In this document: piece after piece, positions 12,401 through 24,400 of the stretch
Numbering within the stretch: position 1 is the first letter of the stretch
How the letters are laid out: the number at the start of each line of letters is the position of its first letter
Assembly (NCBI GenBank): GCA_963969365.1
Contig: OZ017746.1
Location: 3,224,001-3,288,000 of the forward strand
Length of the DNA: 64,000 nt
Reading direction: 5' to 3'
From: Asterochloris sp. CNOR1
Taxonomy: Eukaryota > Chlorophyta > Trebouxiophyceae > Trebouxiales > Trebouxiaceae
The notes under the pieces: generated by a model
Seen by the model: the letters and a program-made list of their open reading frames with translations, nothing else
What the model was told of the DNA's origin: nothing
The model's database searches: none
Program-made: the position numbers and the translations under genes

Positions 12401-15400
12401 GCTGCTGCTCAGACCCTGCACCTGGACGCAATCACATACGGGTGGGACCAGGCTTTGGCCAGTGCTCACCTATGCTCTGCAGAGCAGACGCTGCCCATGC
12501 AAGCTGCAGCCAGCTGTTGCTGAGACTGTCTCTCACCTGGGAGTGACAATGAGCTTGTGGCGCTGTGCTGCTGCAGCAAGGGAGCCCTGTGCACTTTGAG
12601 GCCGCCCAGGCTTCATCTCACTGGGCTGGTGCAGGTGGTGCCAATCCCCACCTGTGGGCTGAAGTCATGCAGGTGACGCTGTGCTGCAGCCACGAGCGCG
12701 TCCACCAGAGCGGGGGGGCAGTGCTCCTCCAGCTTGACGTAGGCAATCAAGACATTGCTGATGTTTTGGGGTACAAACTTGGCAATCATGGCCTGTGCTT
12801 GGACTGCCAATGCGTCCATCAACGGCTTGCCTGGGTGGTGGCCTGCAGGCCCAGGTAGCATTGTTTCATGACACGCTTGCCACAGCTAAGAGCATGCCGC
12901 AGCATGGAAGGGCTTCCGCAGCCTTGTGGCAACATGCGGGCATTGGCAGCAGCACAACAGGGGACAGGCGGCTGCTGTAGCCAGGGATTCGCTGCGGCCT
13001 GGAAAATTGTGCGTCTGGGCTGAGAGTGTGGCAGCATGCACACACCAGCAGCAGGCAATGAGGCAAGGTGCCAGCAAAGCCAGTGCTGCCAAGACAAGTG
13101 GGCGGTCAGGCGCCGAGTGCACGCAACTGTTCCGGCAGGCCCTGCAGCAGGCCATGCAGTTGCTGCTCACCCAGCGTGGCATAGGCCCACAGCGTGTTGG
13201 CGATGTTCTGGGGGTTGAAGTCGCCGGCGCCCCGTGCCACAGCATGATCTGCCAGGGCCTGCAGGAACTCAGCCCCCGGGTGGTGGTCCATCTTGGCAAG
13301 CGCCCACACCACATTGGCAGTGTTGCGGGCGGTGAAGCGCTGGCTGTTCTCAGCTGCAGGGCAGGGGCAGCAGCAGAAGGTGGGCAGGCAGTGCAAGTGG
13401 CTTGGACATGCTGGGCCTGGGAGCTGGGCACATTGCTGGGCAGGCACACCAAGAGCGCTAGGACTGAAGTCGGCAGGAAGGCAGGGACGGCTAGGGACAT
13501 GCTTCTGCATGTAGGCTGCATGGACCTCACAGCTGCAACTTGCCAGGCCAGAGCAGTTGGGTGTCAAGCACAAGCCAAGCGCCTGTCATCTGCTTGCACA
13601 GCAAATGTCATGATAGCTGACAAAGTGTTGAATATCTGCACAGGCCATGAGGCCCAAGCATTCAAGGAGCAGTCTGCGGCTGGCTCACCTATCATGCTCT
13701 TCAGATGCTCAAATTCAGGCTTCCTGGCAATGAGCGCCATGTCCTCCGGTTGCATGTGTTGCTCGCTCATAATGGTTCCCATCTTGTGCATGGCTGTGGC
13801 CATGCAGACATTGTCAAACTGGGCGCTGCTCTTGCGAATGACAGCCAAGATGTCCTGCAGCACAGGGGCAACTGCAATCTCAGGGTGATCAGAAGGCACT
13901 GAGGCTTCCGACTTGTTACCAACTCCTGTCAAGACTTGAGGCTGCTCGAAACTAACCTGCAATAAGCTCAGCCTGCCAAGCCGTTTGCCACACAGCAGGC
14001 CGGGGCAGGCTTGCCTCAAAGCTCCTGCCCTCCCAGGGACATGTCTGAGGTGAAATTCCAGGCCAAGCATTGCACCACACCAGCAGCAGACACAGGCTTG
14101 CCTCAATGGACGTGGCCTCCTTGGAGATGTACTGGTTGATCCTGAAGTGCACGGGCTGCCCACCCTGGTCACGCTTCTGCCCCCGGTGCTGCGGCTGGCG
14201 GTGGCTGATCCTGTTGCCCTGCGGAAGCCTGCAGCCTGCCGCGTGCTTGCCCTCCAGCTGCAGGTGGCCCTGCTGCCCATCCTGCCAGCCACCGTGCCCG
14301 CCAAAGTGCAGCGGGTAGGGTGGAGGCAGGCCATAGCCTGGCTGCCCTGGGAGCCAGGCTGCATGGTAGGCTGGCATGAAGCCCATGTACGTGCCATAGC
14401 CCTGCAGGAGCAGGAGGCTGCAGCTGACTGCAGCCGTGTGGATCCCCAGCGGGAGCAGACTCGATGCCAAGGCAGGATGTGAGCGGAGTGCAGTGGTAAG
14501 GTGGCTGAGCGCAGCTGAGTGGCTTGCACAGCTGGATGCGGCTCAATGGTATGCCTGGGTGAGTGCAGCTGACTGGCATGTACAGATACATGCGGCTGGA
14601 TGCACTTGAATGCGGCTAAGTGCACCTCTTCAAGCCAAGCAGGCAGCTGAATGCACTCAGCCACACGTGTGGCTAGGGACTGAGCGAGGCATATCTGCTC
14701 ACCATATCCTGGTCCCTGCCCGGCAGCATGCACCCATAGGCGGGAGGTACGCTCAGCGCCATGGAGGGGTGCATCTGCGCAGCAAGCTGTGCGTTTGTGA
14801 CGGCCACCTGCTGCTGGAGGTATGGGTCCTACAAACGCAGCAGCCATCATCAGGGGCACGGCAGTCACGGGTGGCCTTGTCTCAACAGGATGATAAGCCT
14901 ACACCTTAGAGCAGCATCACAGCCCTCAACGAGTATTAGGGCATAGCATGTGAAGGTTCACCTGGAAGGCTGGGGGACCGACATGCTGGGCAGGCAAAGC
15001 GCTGGCCTGTGCGTGATGCACAGCACGCATGTGAGCCTCAGCCGAGGCCCGCAGCGTCGCCTGTGCAGAGGGTGTCAGGCCACTACTGTCTGGTTTCACT
15101 GGCCCGCGTTGAGGGTGTGGGTCCTGCTTGGGCCTCTTGTGTTGGCTGCCCTGCATGCTGCTGACGCTGCACTCTGGATCCAGGAATGGAGCTGGTCGGC
15201 GGTCATCAGTGATGGGCAACAGCTGGACATGAGATGGGGTGCTAGGCGGCTGAGGGCCACAGGGTGCTCGCGACAAGGCTGATGGGGACGGCATGTTGGA
15301 CTGGCCTGTCGGAGCTTCAGGCATGGTACCTGCAGGAACATACAGCACCTGATGAGCTGCAGGTCTGGACTGAGCTTGGCCACAGAGTGTGAGGGCCTGT

Positions 15401-16023
15401 TGTAGGCGAACAAGCCAAACTAGGCGGCAGCTGGTCTCGTCCAGGGGTTTCAGGGCTGCACTGGCAGCGCTGGAGGGCTGTGAGGCCTGTCAGGAATTGC
15501 TGCCTGTCAGCTCAGATTTGTTGTGGTGGTGCTGGGCCTCGTAACCAGACAGCAGCCGCAAGGCAGACTTTGGGCAATGCTGGCAGCTGTGCCTAGCGCA
15601 AGCCTTGGATGGGCAGCCTCCCCTCCCAACTGCTGCCCCACAGACCTGGGTGCAGCACCAGGCAACCAGGTGGGCTGCTGCCGCTTAGGCTCACCTCAGC
15701 AGCAGTGTGCGTGCGCTTGGTGCGGGTGTGCTGGCTTGGGGCTCTCCTTCAGCTGCCGTGCCTCGTGCCACCTCTGGAGCCAGATCTGGGTGCCAGGGGT
15801 TCATCAGAGATGTGAGACGCATTGCAGGGGGCTGACAACCCTTGCTACACAACCTTGACGAGACTGGGCAGGGACAGGTGGGTCGAGCCTCTGCAGCTCA
15901 CCTTTCGACTTGAGGCAATATACAGGCCTTCAGGGAGGTGCCAGGACCCTCTGCAACGGCGGGTTCAATGCCCAGCTCGAGCCCAAGTCGATAAATCGAT
16001 GTCGAGGCCTCCGACACTACCAT
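6478..16023 (-). CDS. Octotricopeptide-repeat (OPR) protein with RAP domain, probably organellar RNA-binding
   Basis: Many exons carry degenerate helical repeats with the OPR-type core PQNxxNxxWAxAxLG. Examples are FNPQNIANTLWAYATLG (about 13220-13170), YSPQNISNTCWALATLG (about 11020-10970), FTPQNVTNTVWGLAKL (about 11665-11610) and FVPQNISNVLIAYVKL (about 12780-12730). N-terminal to the repeats lies LQDILAVIRKSSAQFDNV (about 13860-13810), typical of the start of OPR/RAP proteins. C-terminal to them come VSRVLAELGVTHAKEQLTED (about 8160-8100) and a RAP domain containing VAIEVDGPHHF and WTVISVPFFEW (about 7380-7220). OPR-RAP proteins bind specific organelle transcripts for stability, splicing or translation in algae. 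The target here cannot be told. The RAP exon ends in a GC donor (CAG|GCAAGC), and an Ala/Pro-rich tail of roughly 165 residues ends at TAA 6480-6478. The 5' end is the weakest part. The exon beginning MVVSEASTSIYRLG (ATG at 16023) looks coding, but its link to the exon at 15348-14926 was not fully resolved. This could also be two genes. Confidence 0.72.
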
Positions 16024-16599
16024 GACAGGATCATGTTCAGCAGGTTGCAGAGGCACAGCAGGCTGCAGGACGGCAGCAGAGAGGCAGCAAAACACTCAGA
16101 TATGTGTCCGACGGCCATTCTTGGAGGGTACCGCAAGAAACGAAAAATGTCATTGACTCCAGTCTGCCTGCGCAGATGTAGGCAGCGCAGATGCTGACAC
16201 CTCTCCACCTGGCTCTCACAGCTACGGCGTACATCTTCAGATGCATGTATGGGCGACCTCGGCAGGGAGGCCACGTCAGACTCGCCACCAGCAGCCGAAA
16301 GCGTGCCACGGTGGTCTTGTCATCTGAAGGTCAGCAGCACATGACATGAGGGCACAGCCCATGACATACATGCCCTTCACAGCATGCTGTGAATGCAGAC
16401 AGCATGTCTGTGCCACTACAGCATATCGTCAGGCATGGCTACCACCTGGATGCAGCCCACAGGGTTACGTGCATGCAGGCCTTGCCAGCTGGGTAAGGTG
16501 GAGGTTCGCATGAAGCACACAGGCTGCTGCTGGACTGCTCCACAGTCCTGGGGACCCGCATAAGGCTGCTGGCATGAGCCTCAGGGGTCACCCTGGCGC

Positions 16600-17018
16600 T
16601 GTTGCGCACCCTTGAAAATGCATTGTGAGCTGTCCTCAATTGATTTGCCCTGTAGGCAGCACCGGCAATATGTGTGCATTGGCACCCGCTTGTTAATGCT
16701 CAGGTCCAGCACCTTGGCACCAGCAGCCGTGGCAAAGCTGCCATCCAGGATTGCGTTGGTCAGGTGCTACACGAGGGCTGACAGGCTGGAGGTGGAGTTG
16801 CACAGCAGAGAGAAGGCCAGGATCTCAGCGCTACACCACAGGGCAGGGTCACCTGGGCTCTGCCTGAGCCTGCCGGCCTCTGACAGCTGCGCAGCGTGGA
16901 GGTCCATCACACAAAGGCCTTGCACCCTGGGGTGTGCAGCAACGCCCAGCCCTGATGGCGCACCCATCACAGACCAGGAGCAGCACTGTGGAAGACAGTA
17001 GATGTGAAAGCAACCCAT
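16600..17018 (-). pseudogene. Worn minus-strand coding-like segment, unidentified
   Basis: On the minus strand two segments look as if they once encoded protein: LSEAGRLRQSPGDPALWCSA and, after one in-frame stop, LTNAILDGSFATAAGAKVLD followed by SINKRVPMHTYCRCCLQGKS. No ATG-led intact frame joins them, and no family was recognised. The paired cysteines in YCRCC are the only distinctive feature. They could be unrecognised exons of a neighbouring gene rather than a pseudogene. Confidence 0.2.
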
Positions 17019-17567
17019 GTTGCAAACTGTCAGATGCCGGCTATCACCTGCTGGTTGGTGTTTGGTGCTTGAGCTTATGGCAGCTGATTGTTGGCCAAAG
17101 TTGCTGCTGCTCAGCCATCAGAAGGCTGGCAAGCACAGCAGCTGCAGTCAAAAGGAATGCAGGCTAAGTCAGTGCCACCCGCTCCATGCAACAGGGTGGT
17201 CCAGGCACAACAGCATCCCAAAGGCTTAGCATTGCCACATAAAGCAGTTGACAGCAGAGCAGCAGCAGAGGGCTCAGGCTGGGAGCTGGCTGACCTGTCT
17301 AGTTGTCTACAGTGGTGGAGTTGTTGAAGATGGGGTCTGCAGCATGCAAATCACGCGTCAGCAACACGACAACAGATATTCCTCAACCTGGATTTGTGGC
17401 AGCAGCACCTTCCGCAATACATAGCGGGAGAGTAAACGCAAAAACCTGTCAAGCTGTGCTCAGTGATCATCCATATAGATGTTGCCAGGCCAGCCTCAAC
17501 ACGTCCCAGGCATGTAGCCCCAACTTGTATTGAGTGTGTCTGCCACAGCAGGATCCTTGGGCAGTGA

Positions 17568-18122
17568 CTAATACAACTGAGCAGTGTACAGCACCACAGC
17601 TAAGCCTGGAGTGATACTGACAAATCCACCGCCTCCATCTTCAGCAAAGCTGCCATGTTGCTGACAAAAGTGGCCTGCAGGCGAACCCAAGCAGCTTGTG
17701 AGGCATGCGAGAGTCATGTCATCACTGTCAGCTGCCACGGTGATCGGCGTCCACAGCAGGGCAAGTGCGTCCCAGCAGGGGACCAGCTCTTCGAAGTGCA
17801 GTGTAGCATTCGTCATCGTGCTTGGTGTTGGTATCCTGCTGTATGCGTAGCAGCAGTACAGGACAGACTGCTGGCCGTCTGTGATGACAAACATGGGCAG
17901 CAGTGCCTTCCCAGCAGGGGACACCATCTTGCAGAGAACCTGTAGGCAGCAATCTTCTTTGAATCCATCTAGGCCCAGCGAATCACATGGCTGGCCACCC
18001 ACGTGACCTCTCATTGGGAGGCTGCACATGGGTCCTTGGTAAATGTCTGCCCAGAGGTGGCAAGCCTGCAGGTGCACCTGATTGCTTGGCCAGTGGTCAT
18101 GGAAAGCTTGAGGCTTCTTCAC
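17568..18122 (-). other. Uninterrupted 184-codon ORF of unknown function in a gene-poor gap
   Basis: This minus-strand frame is open for 184 codons but starts at a GTG, not an ATG, so it would have to be an internal exon or a 5'-truncated gene. The stretch KALLPMFVITDGQQSVLYC, followed by WDALALLWTPITVAADSDD, has the hydrophobic-strand pattern seen in the N-terminal parts of some large algal and oomycete kinase-like proteins. That comparison is a guess from pattern alone. No partner exons or promoter were found. It lies about 360 bp upstream of FANCM on the opposite strand. Confidence 0.25.
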
Positions 18123-18481
18123 AGCACCTGATCACCTCGTGGCACCAGCCAGGCTCCCACATCCAGGACTGATGCAACTTAGAATGGGGTGGTGGCAGTC
18201 TGCTCTGACTGTGCACGGATGGCACCGCCACAAGAAATGTCGTCCTGCTGCCAGACTGGTCAACTATGATGTGAGGTGCAAGAAGGACTAGCCAATGTCA
18301 GCTGCCTGCCAGGGCTTTCAGAGCTGCATGAGCCCCTTTGAAAGGAGCAAGATCTAAACCGGCACCAGCAGTATTTAGAAGGGAAAGAGAAGGCTGCCAT
18401 GCCAATCGATTTCGCATCGACCATTGCTCAAGTCGTGTCTGTGATGCACATGGTACTCATGCACTTGTTGTGTTGATCGAG

Positions 18482-21400
18482 ATGGAGGCCTGGGATGACT
18501 ATCTGGTGAGCATTGCTGCCTGTGCATGTATGCAGCCGCAATCAAGTTGGCAGACAAATAACCTGTGAATATAGCATCAGATCCTGTTTGCAGGACTTTG
18601 CAGCGCTGGATGCCCTGGAAGCACAGCACATGCAGAAGCCAATGCAGTGCCCAGTCCCAGTATGCCAGCCCCAGCAGCCACCGGCACAGCAGCCAGCCAA
18701 CAGGTCTGAAGTTATGCATCATGTGCAACGGCAGGCCAGGCCAACCTACGCTGCACAGCAGCAGAGCAATGGCAGACTCTGGCAGGGTGGTTCTGGTGGC
18801 GTGGCCCCCAGCAGTAGCGGCAACAGGCCCACTGCAGTACGGGCTGCACCACAGGTTGCAGCCGCGGCAGCACAGGGGTCCTACAGCGCGCTGCACAACC
18901 ACAGCATCACCTTCAAGCAGGCAGTGGTGACCAATGCAGCGCCCAAAGGGCCCCAGCAGACCACTCTGCTTGCCTTTGCCCTGCGCAACGGGCAGCATTC
19001 CTCCCAGCCCAGCGCCAGACACGCCATCCAGCCGCAGCCCCTGCCTGCCTGGGGCACAGATGAGGGAGACTGGCAGTCACAGCCCGGTGTTGGCCATGTA
19101 GCCAACAATGCTGCACCCGCGGCAGCGATGCCCGGGCCCTCAGAGCAGCAGACTGCTGCTTTGCCTGCTGGAGCAGATGATGCTGAAACGCAGGGAGGTG
19201 CGATCTGCAGAAGTCAGTGGCCCGGCTCCGGCTCAGCAAGCCAGGTGAGGTTCCTGCAGCAGCAAATGAGTTGCGCCGCTGAAAGTTGCTGGGAGCTGCA
19301 GGTCTGGTTGCAGTCAGCCTGCAGACGATTGCCTGTGTGTCAGCAGACTATATCTTGAATGGTGTCGCTCAGTGTGATGGCTGAGGTCTGACAAGGTCCA
19401 CCTAAGTGACTTTGCAGGCCGCTGCTCTCGCAGCATCTGCAGGGACGCAGCTTCCCAGCGTGGACCCAGACAGCATGCTTATGAGTTGCCAGACTGTGAA
19501 CAGGGGCATCAGAGTCCACACGTAAGTCTGCATGAAGCACAGGCCGGAAGTTGATGCACACCAACGGCTGGGACCGTGACCCAGCTCACTATCCTGCACT
19601 CTTGTTGCCAGCTTGTGAAGGTTGCAAAGTGGCCTTGCTATGGACAGGTGAAGCATGCCCTCCCTCCACCATCTCCAGTGAAGTCACCACTCTGGTGCTG
19701 CAGGGGCAATGCCCTGCACTGGGTGTATCCAGCGCAGGTGCCGATGCGCTTCTACCAGGTCGACATCATCAAGTCAGCCCTTCTGCGGAACACGCTGGTC
19801 TGCCTGCCCACTGGGCTGGGCAAGACTCTGATTGCAGCTGTGCTCATGCACAACTTCTGCAGATGGTTCCCTGAGGTGACTGCTCCACCATGGCTCCTGC
19901 ACTGTCTGTGGCTCAAGCGACGTTTAGGATGAAGCCTTGAACCTGAGTTACAAGGCATGCTGAGGGCCTTCAGGTCTGCCCATGCAGGGGAAGGTGGTGT
20001 TCGTGGCGCCAACCAAGCCCCTGGTGGAGCAGCAGGTTCATGCCTGCTACAACTTCATGGGACTGTCCCAGGCAAGGGCGTGCAGGGCATGAGCTGCAGC
20101 CACCTCCTGAGCTTGATGTGCAGGCACTGCTGCTGGCAGTGACAGCAATCCCTTGGCATTTGCCAGCTTTGTTGATACCACGCCGACCGTGGCTGTCATT
20201 GCATGTGTCTAGAAATTTCACAAGATCCCAGCTCACCTTCTTGTCAAGCACCCACAGCTGCTATCAAGGGCAACCACCCTGCTGCAGATCTTCAATGCAT
20301 CCTGGCTGTTTCAAGATTCTTGCATCATGCGTAAGCACTTATGGTGTTCACATGGCTGCTGCAGAAGTCAATTGTGGAGATGACTGGCAGCGCCACCAAG
20401 CAGGAGGAGCGCAAAGAGCTGTGGGAGATCGCGCACAAGCGCATCTACTTCGCCACGCCCCAGTGCTTCAACAATGATGTCACCAAGGGTGACGCTGCTT
20501 GGCCGGGCTCCTGCCAGCGCAACAGCACGCCCAGTGCAAGGGCTTCAGCACAGTCAAGATGGCTGGGTTGCTCTCATTGATAGCTGCCTGCACAAGCAGC
20601 ACTTCAGACGTGCTCTCACTGTATCACGAGCCTTGAACTGCGGCGCGTCATTGCAGGTCCAGATACAGCACTTCATGTTCTCGTTGTGGTCGAGGACTCT
20701 TTGAAACATGTCTGGACTTGCATGCCATCATCATCTACATCCTGCTGCAGGGGGCAGGACATCTGGACATTTATCACTGGCCAGACCGCCCACTGGATTG
20801 CCCAAAGTGTAACCCAGCTGGTGCCTGCAGGCATCTGCCCCTACGACAAGGTGGTGTGCCTGGTGGTGGATGAGTGCCATAAGGCAACTGGCAAGTATGA
20901 CATCGTCACGGCAGTGAAGAAGATGCAGGCCACAGGGTGCAAGTTCCGCGTGCTGGCGCTGTCAGCTACCCCTGGCAACACAGTCGACGCCATTCAGGTA
21001 GGCTGCTGCGGCGCTGCCGCTTCATGCAGACAGGCGGCAGGGCATTGCGTTTCATGGTTCATGCAAGGGTGCAAAAGCTTATGACATGCAGGGGACCCCA
21101 AACCTGCTGCTGGGTGCAGGAGGCAGCCAGTGAAAATCACAGCATCACTTCAACCATTTTGCCTTGGGGCCCACGTCGGCTTGAGACCGCAGCATCCCTG
21201 GTTGTGACCTGCTGCAAGCTCTACATTGGCTTGAGACCGCAGCATCCCTGGTCGTGACCTGCTGCAAGCTCCTGAAACCCCCGGCTCCTGTGGAGGATGT
21301 GCTGACCATGGTCTTAATCGTTTTAGGAATGGACTTCAGGAGCTCGTTCTGCCGTCCAGGAGCGCTGTGCATCGCAGCAGCAGGCTGACACTGCTGCGCA

Positions 21401-24400
21401 CACCAGGCCCAGCGCCTGGAGCGGCTATGAAGGGCCTGTAACTGCTGTCCATTTTTGTCAACACCATGCCTGCACGACGTGTCAGACCTTTGAGTGGCTA
21501 TGGCCATGCCAGCAGCCTGCAAACTGCTATATGAAGATGTCAATGCCATGCCTGCAGGAGTTCTGCCGAAATTGCTTCATCTGGGATCCAAATGCAAGAG
21601 CTCAATTTGAGCTCGAGGACCCCATCTGCTGCAGACTGGTGTCAATGTCATGCCTGCAGGAGATGCTGAAGCACGGACTGGCTCTACCTACCTGGCTGCA
21701 GCCTGCAGCTGCTGTATGAATGCGGTCAATATGCGGACTGCAGGAGGTGCTAACCAATCTGATGATCTCGGGGGTGGAATTTAGAAGCGAGCAGGACCCT
21801 GATGTGCGGCGGCACGTCCACCCTCGCATGGTTCAGGAGGTCATCGTGCAGGCCAGCAATGAGGTTGGGGAGTGCCGTCAGTGGCTCATGCAGACGCTGA
21901 CGGCTCTGCTGACCAAGCTGATGAATGTCAAGGTGAAAGGGTTCCTTTCCCGCTGCTGCCTGCAGGGTTGCTTAGGTGGGAGGGATGCTGGTCAACAATA
22001 AGACTTGACTTGCTAGATGCTGAGCTTTGCGCATTCTCTGAGCAGTCCAGCTGTGCATACTTGCTGGCTGCCTGCTGATCAGTAAGTGCCAGCCCAGCTG
22101 CGGTGAGCCATGAGGCACACAGCTGGTAGGCTCACTGATCAATGTGGTGTGTGCAGGCTGGCTACTATGGCAGCATGAGCCCGGACACTGTCTCCAGGTT
22201 CATGCTGCTGAAGAGCTTGGGTGATTTCGACAGCTCTTCCCATCCAAATGGGCAGAGTGTCAGGCTGCTGTACAAGCAGGTCGGTCATGGCACAAATCGG
22301 CCTGTTTGCACAGTGTCCAGTGGCCCACGAGACTCCTCATCAGTGACTTCTGACATTTGACTTGTCAGCACCAGGCAAAGCAGCGTGCCTCATGCTCTTT
22401 TCGAAACCAGTCTGTCACTTTGAGAGTGCAGGCCATTGCCCTGGTTTCCATCAGGGAACAGCTGGATGGGTACAGCATCAAGGCAGCCGCTGACTATGTT
22501 GAAGACAAGCTGGGAACGGACTGGGCAGTCAAGCGACTGCATGAGCAGCAGTTCGGCTTTCAGCAGGTGTGAGGCAGCACTGCTCTTGCTGCTGCTCTCG
22601 GTACACGGCGCCACCTCACAGATGCCCCGTCTGACAAGAAGACGTGGAGATCTGACCTGCGCCGTCCATGCTGCTGTGCGTGAGCTTCACAACCATGACT
22701 TGATACTGTGCTGCCCCTCGCCGCAGTTTGTGAAGCGCATCAAGTCTCTTGTCAGCAGAGGCGCCAGCCACCCAAAGATGGCGGCTCTGCTGCAAGTGGT
22801 GCTGGGGCACTTCCAGCAGGAGCAGCCGCCACAGACTGGTGCAGGGCAGCCTGTTGGCCACCCTGGACATGCCAAACCTGGCAGCGGCAGCAGCACCTCA
22901 AATGCTGACACCTCGCTAGGTGTGTCCGCAGAGATTCTATGCATAGCCTTGGTTGACGCCTCACAGACCACCTGCTACACACCAGGCAGCTCAGTGAAGT
23001 TGGGCCTCTGGCTTGCGGAGGCATGGGCGACAGCAACACCATATATGGGCACTTGAACCCCAAGCACCACCCCATGCTGCATGCATTGTCCCTGCATGCT
23101 GCATGTGGATCTTGCCCCCAGTCTGTGGCACACATGCACCGCCTGCTGCATGTGGTGCTTTGCATGTTCACCACCTGTTGCGTGTGGTGCTTTGCAGGCC
23201 CGCCAGGAGGGGGCATCATTATCTTCACTAACCTGCGGGAGAGCGTGCAGGACATCGTGGAAATGCTGCGGCAGCACGAGCCCACAGTATCAGCCAGGTG
23301 AGTGCTCACCGCACGATTACTCATCGGAGGACAACTCCAGGTGCGACAGCTAGAGCACAGAAAGCAAGCCCAGCTGAGGAGCCTGCTGAGCAGCTGCTCA
23401 CGGCAGGGCGCTTGATGCATTCAGAATTCTGCTGGCCCAGGGTGGTGTGCAGCAGTCTGGCGCAGAGGCAGCCATCTGGCCACCGAAAGGTCTCAGTCCA
23501 GTGCAGGGGGCTCACATGCCTGCAGGAGCAGGTGCTGGGAAGTCCTTTGATGTCCTCTGAGATGCCAGCACTGTGGTGCAGAGTGTTTATTGGCCAGAGT
23601 GGTGGCAAGAAGTCTGTGGGCATGAAGCAGTCAGAGCAGAAGAAGGTGCTGGCTGACTTCAAGGCGGGCAAGTTCAACACCCTGGTGGCCACCTGCATCG
23701 CTGAGGAAGGCCTGGACATTGCTCAGGTGACGCCCGGCATCGGTCAAGGTTGTGGCTATTTAGGGAAAAAAAGTTGCTCTGGCCTGCCACGTAAAGCATT
23801 TTGCCACAGCCTTGCCTGCTGCAGCAGGCTGCACGGTCAAGCCTGTTCGCCACTGACATCTATTCCACCCCAACTGAGGTTGCACCCCTGGATAATGTGG
23901 CCCCTGCAGGTGGACATGGTGGTGTGCTTTGACACGGAGGCCACCCCGCTGCGCAACATCCAGCGCATGGGGCGCACAGGGCGCCACAAGCAGGGGCGGG
24001 TGGTCTACATCCTGAGTGCTGGGCGGGAGCAGGAGAAGTATCGTAAGGGCCAGCAGGCAAGTGCCAATGGCAGGCAAGGGGTCAGCAGCCACGCTGGACG
24101 CGCTGGGCGGCCATGAAGCTGGCGGGGGCAGTGCTGCATTCATTGGGTCAGGCAGCTGCACTTTTGCACGAAGCCTGCACGGTGGCTATGCGTTTCAGCA
24201 GTATCAGCCTGCATTAGGTCTGCGAGGCTTGCACTAGCAGGACGACATCCCAGCAGAGCACTAAATCTTTGCTTCTGCCCTGTCAGTCAGGGTCATGGTC
24301 AGGTGGTGCCTCCTCTGCCTGCAGGCCGCAGCTGCGCTGCATGAAAAGCTGCGCAGCGGCAGCTTTGAACTGATGGAGCACTCCCCACGCATGTTGCCCT

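Larger units (their letters stand above)
16024..18481. other. Gene-poor interval between the OPR-RAP 5' end and FANCM
   Basis: Apart from the two coding-like segments described separately, no gene is supported here. A further minus-strand open stretch lies at about 16310-16040 (VARFRLLVASLTW, MYAVAVRARW) but lacks a convincing start or partner exon. The divergent promoters of the OPR-RAP gene (leftward) and FANCM (rightward) must lie in this interval. No TATA box or other specific site was identified. Confidence 0.4.
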
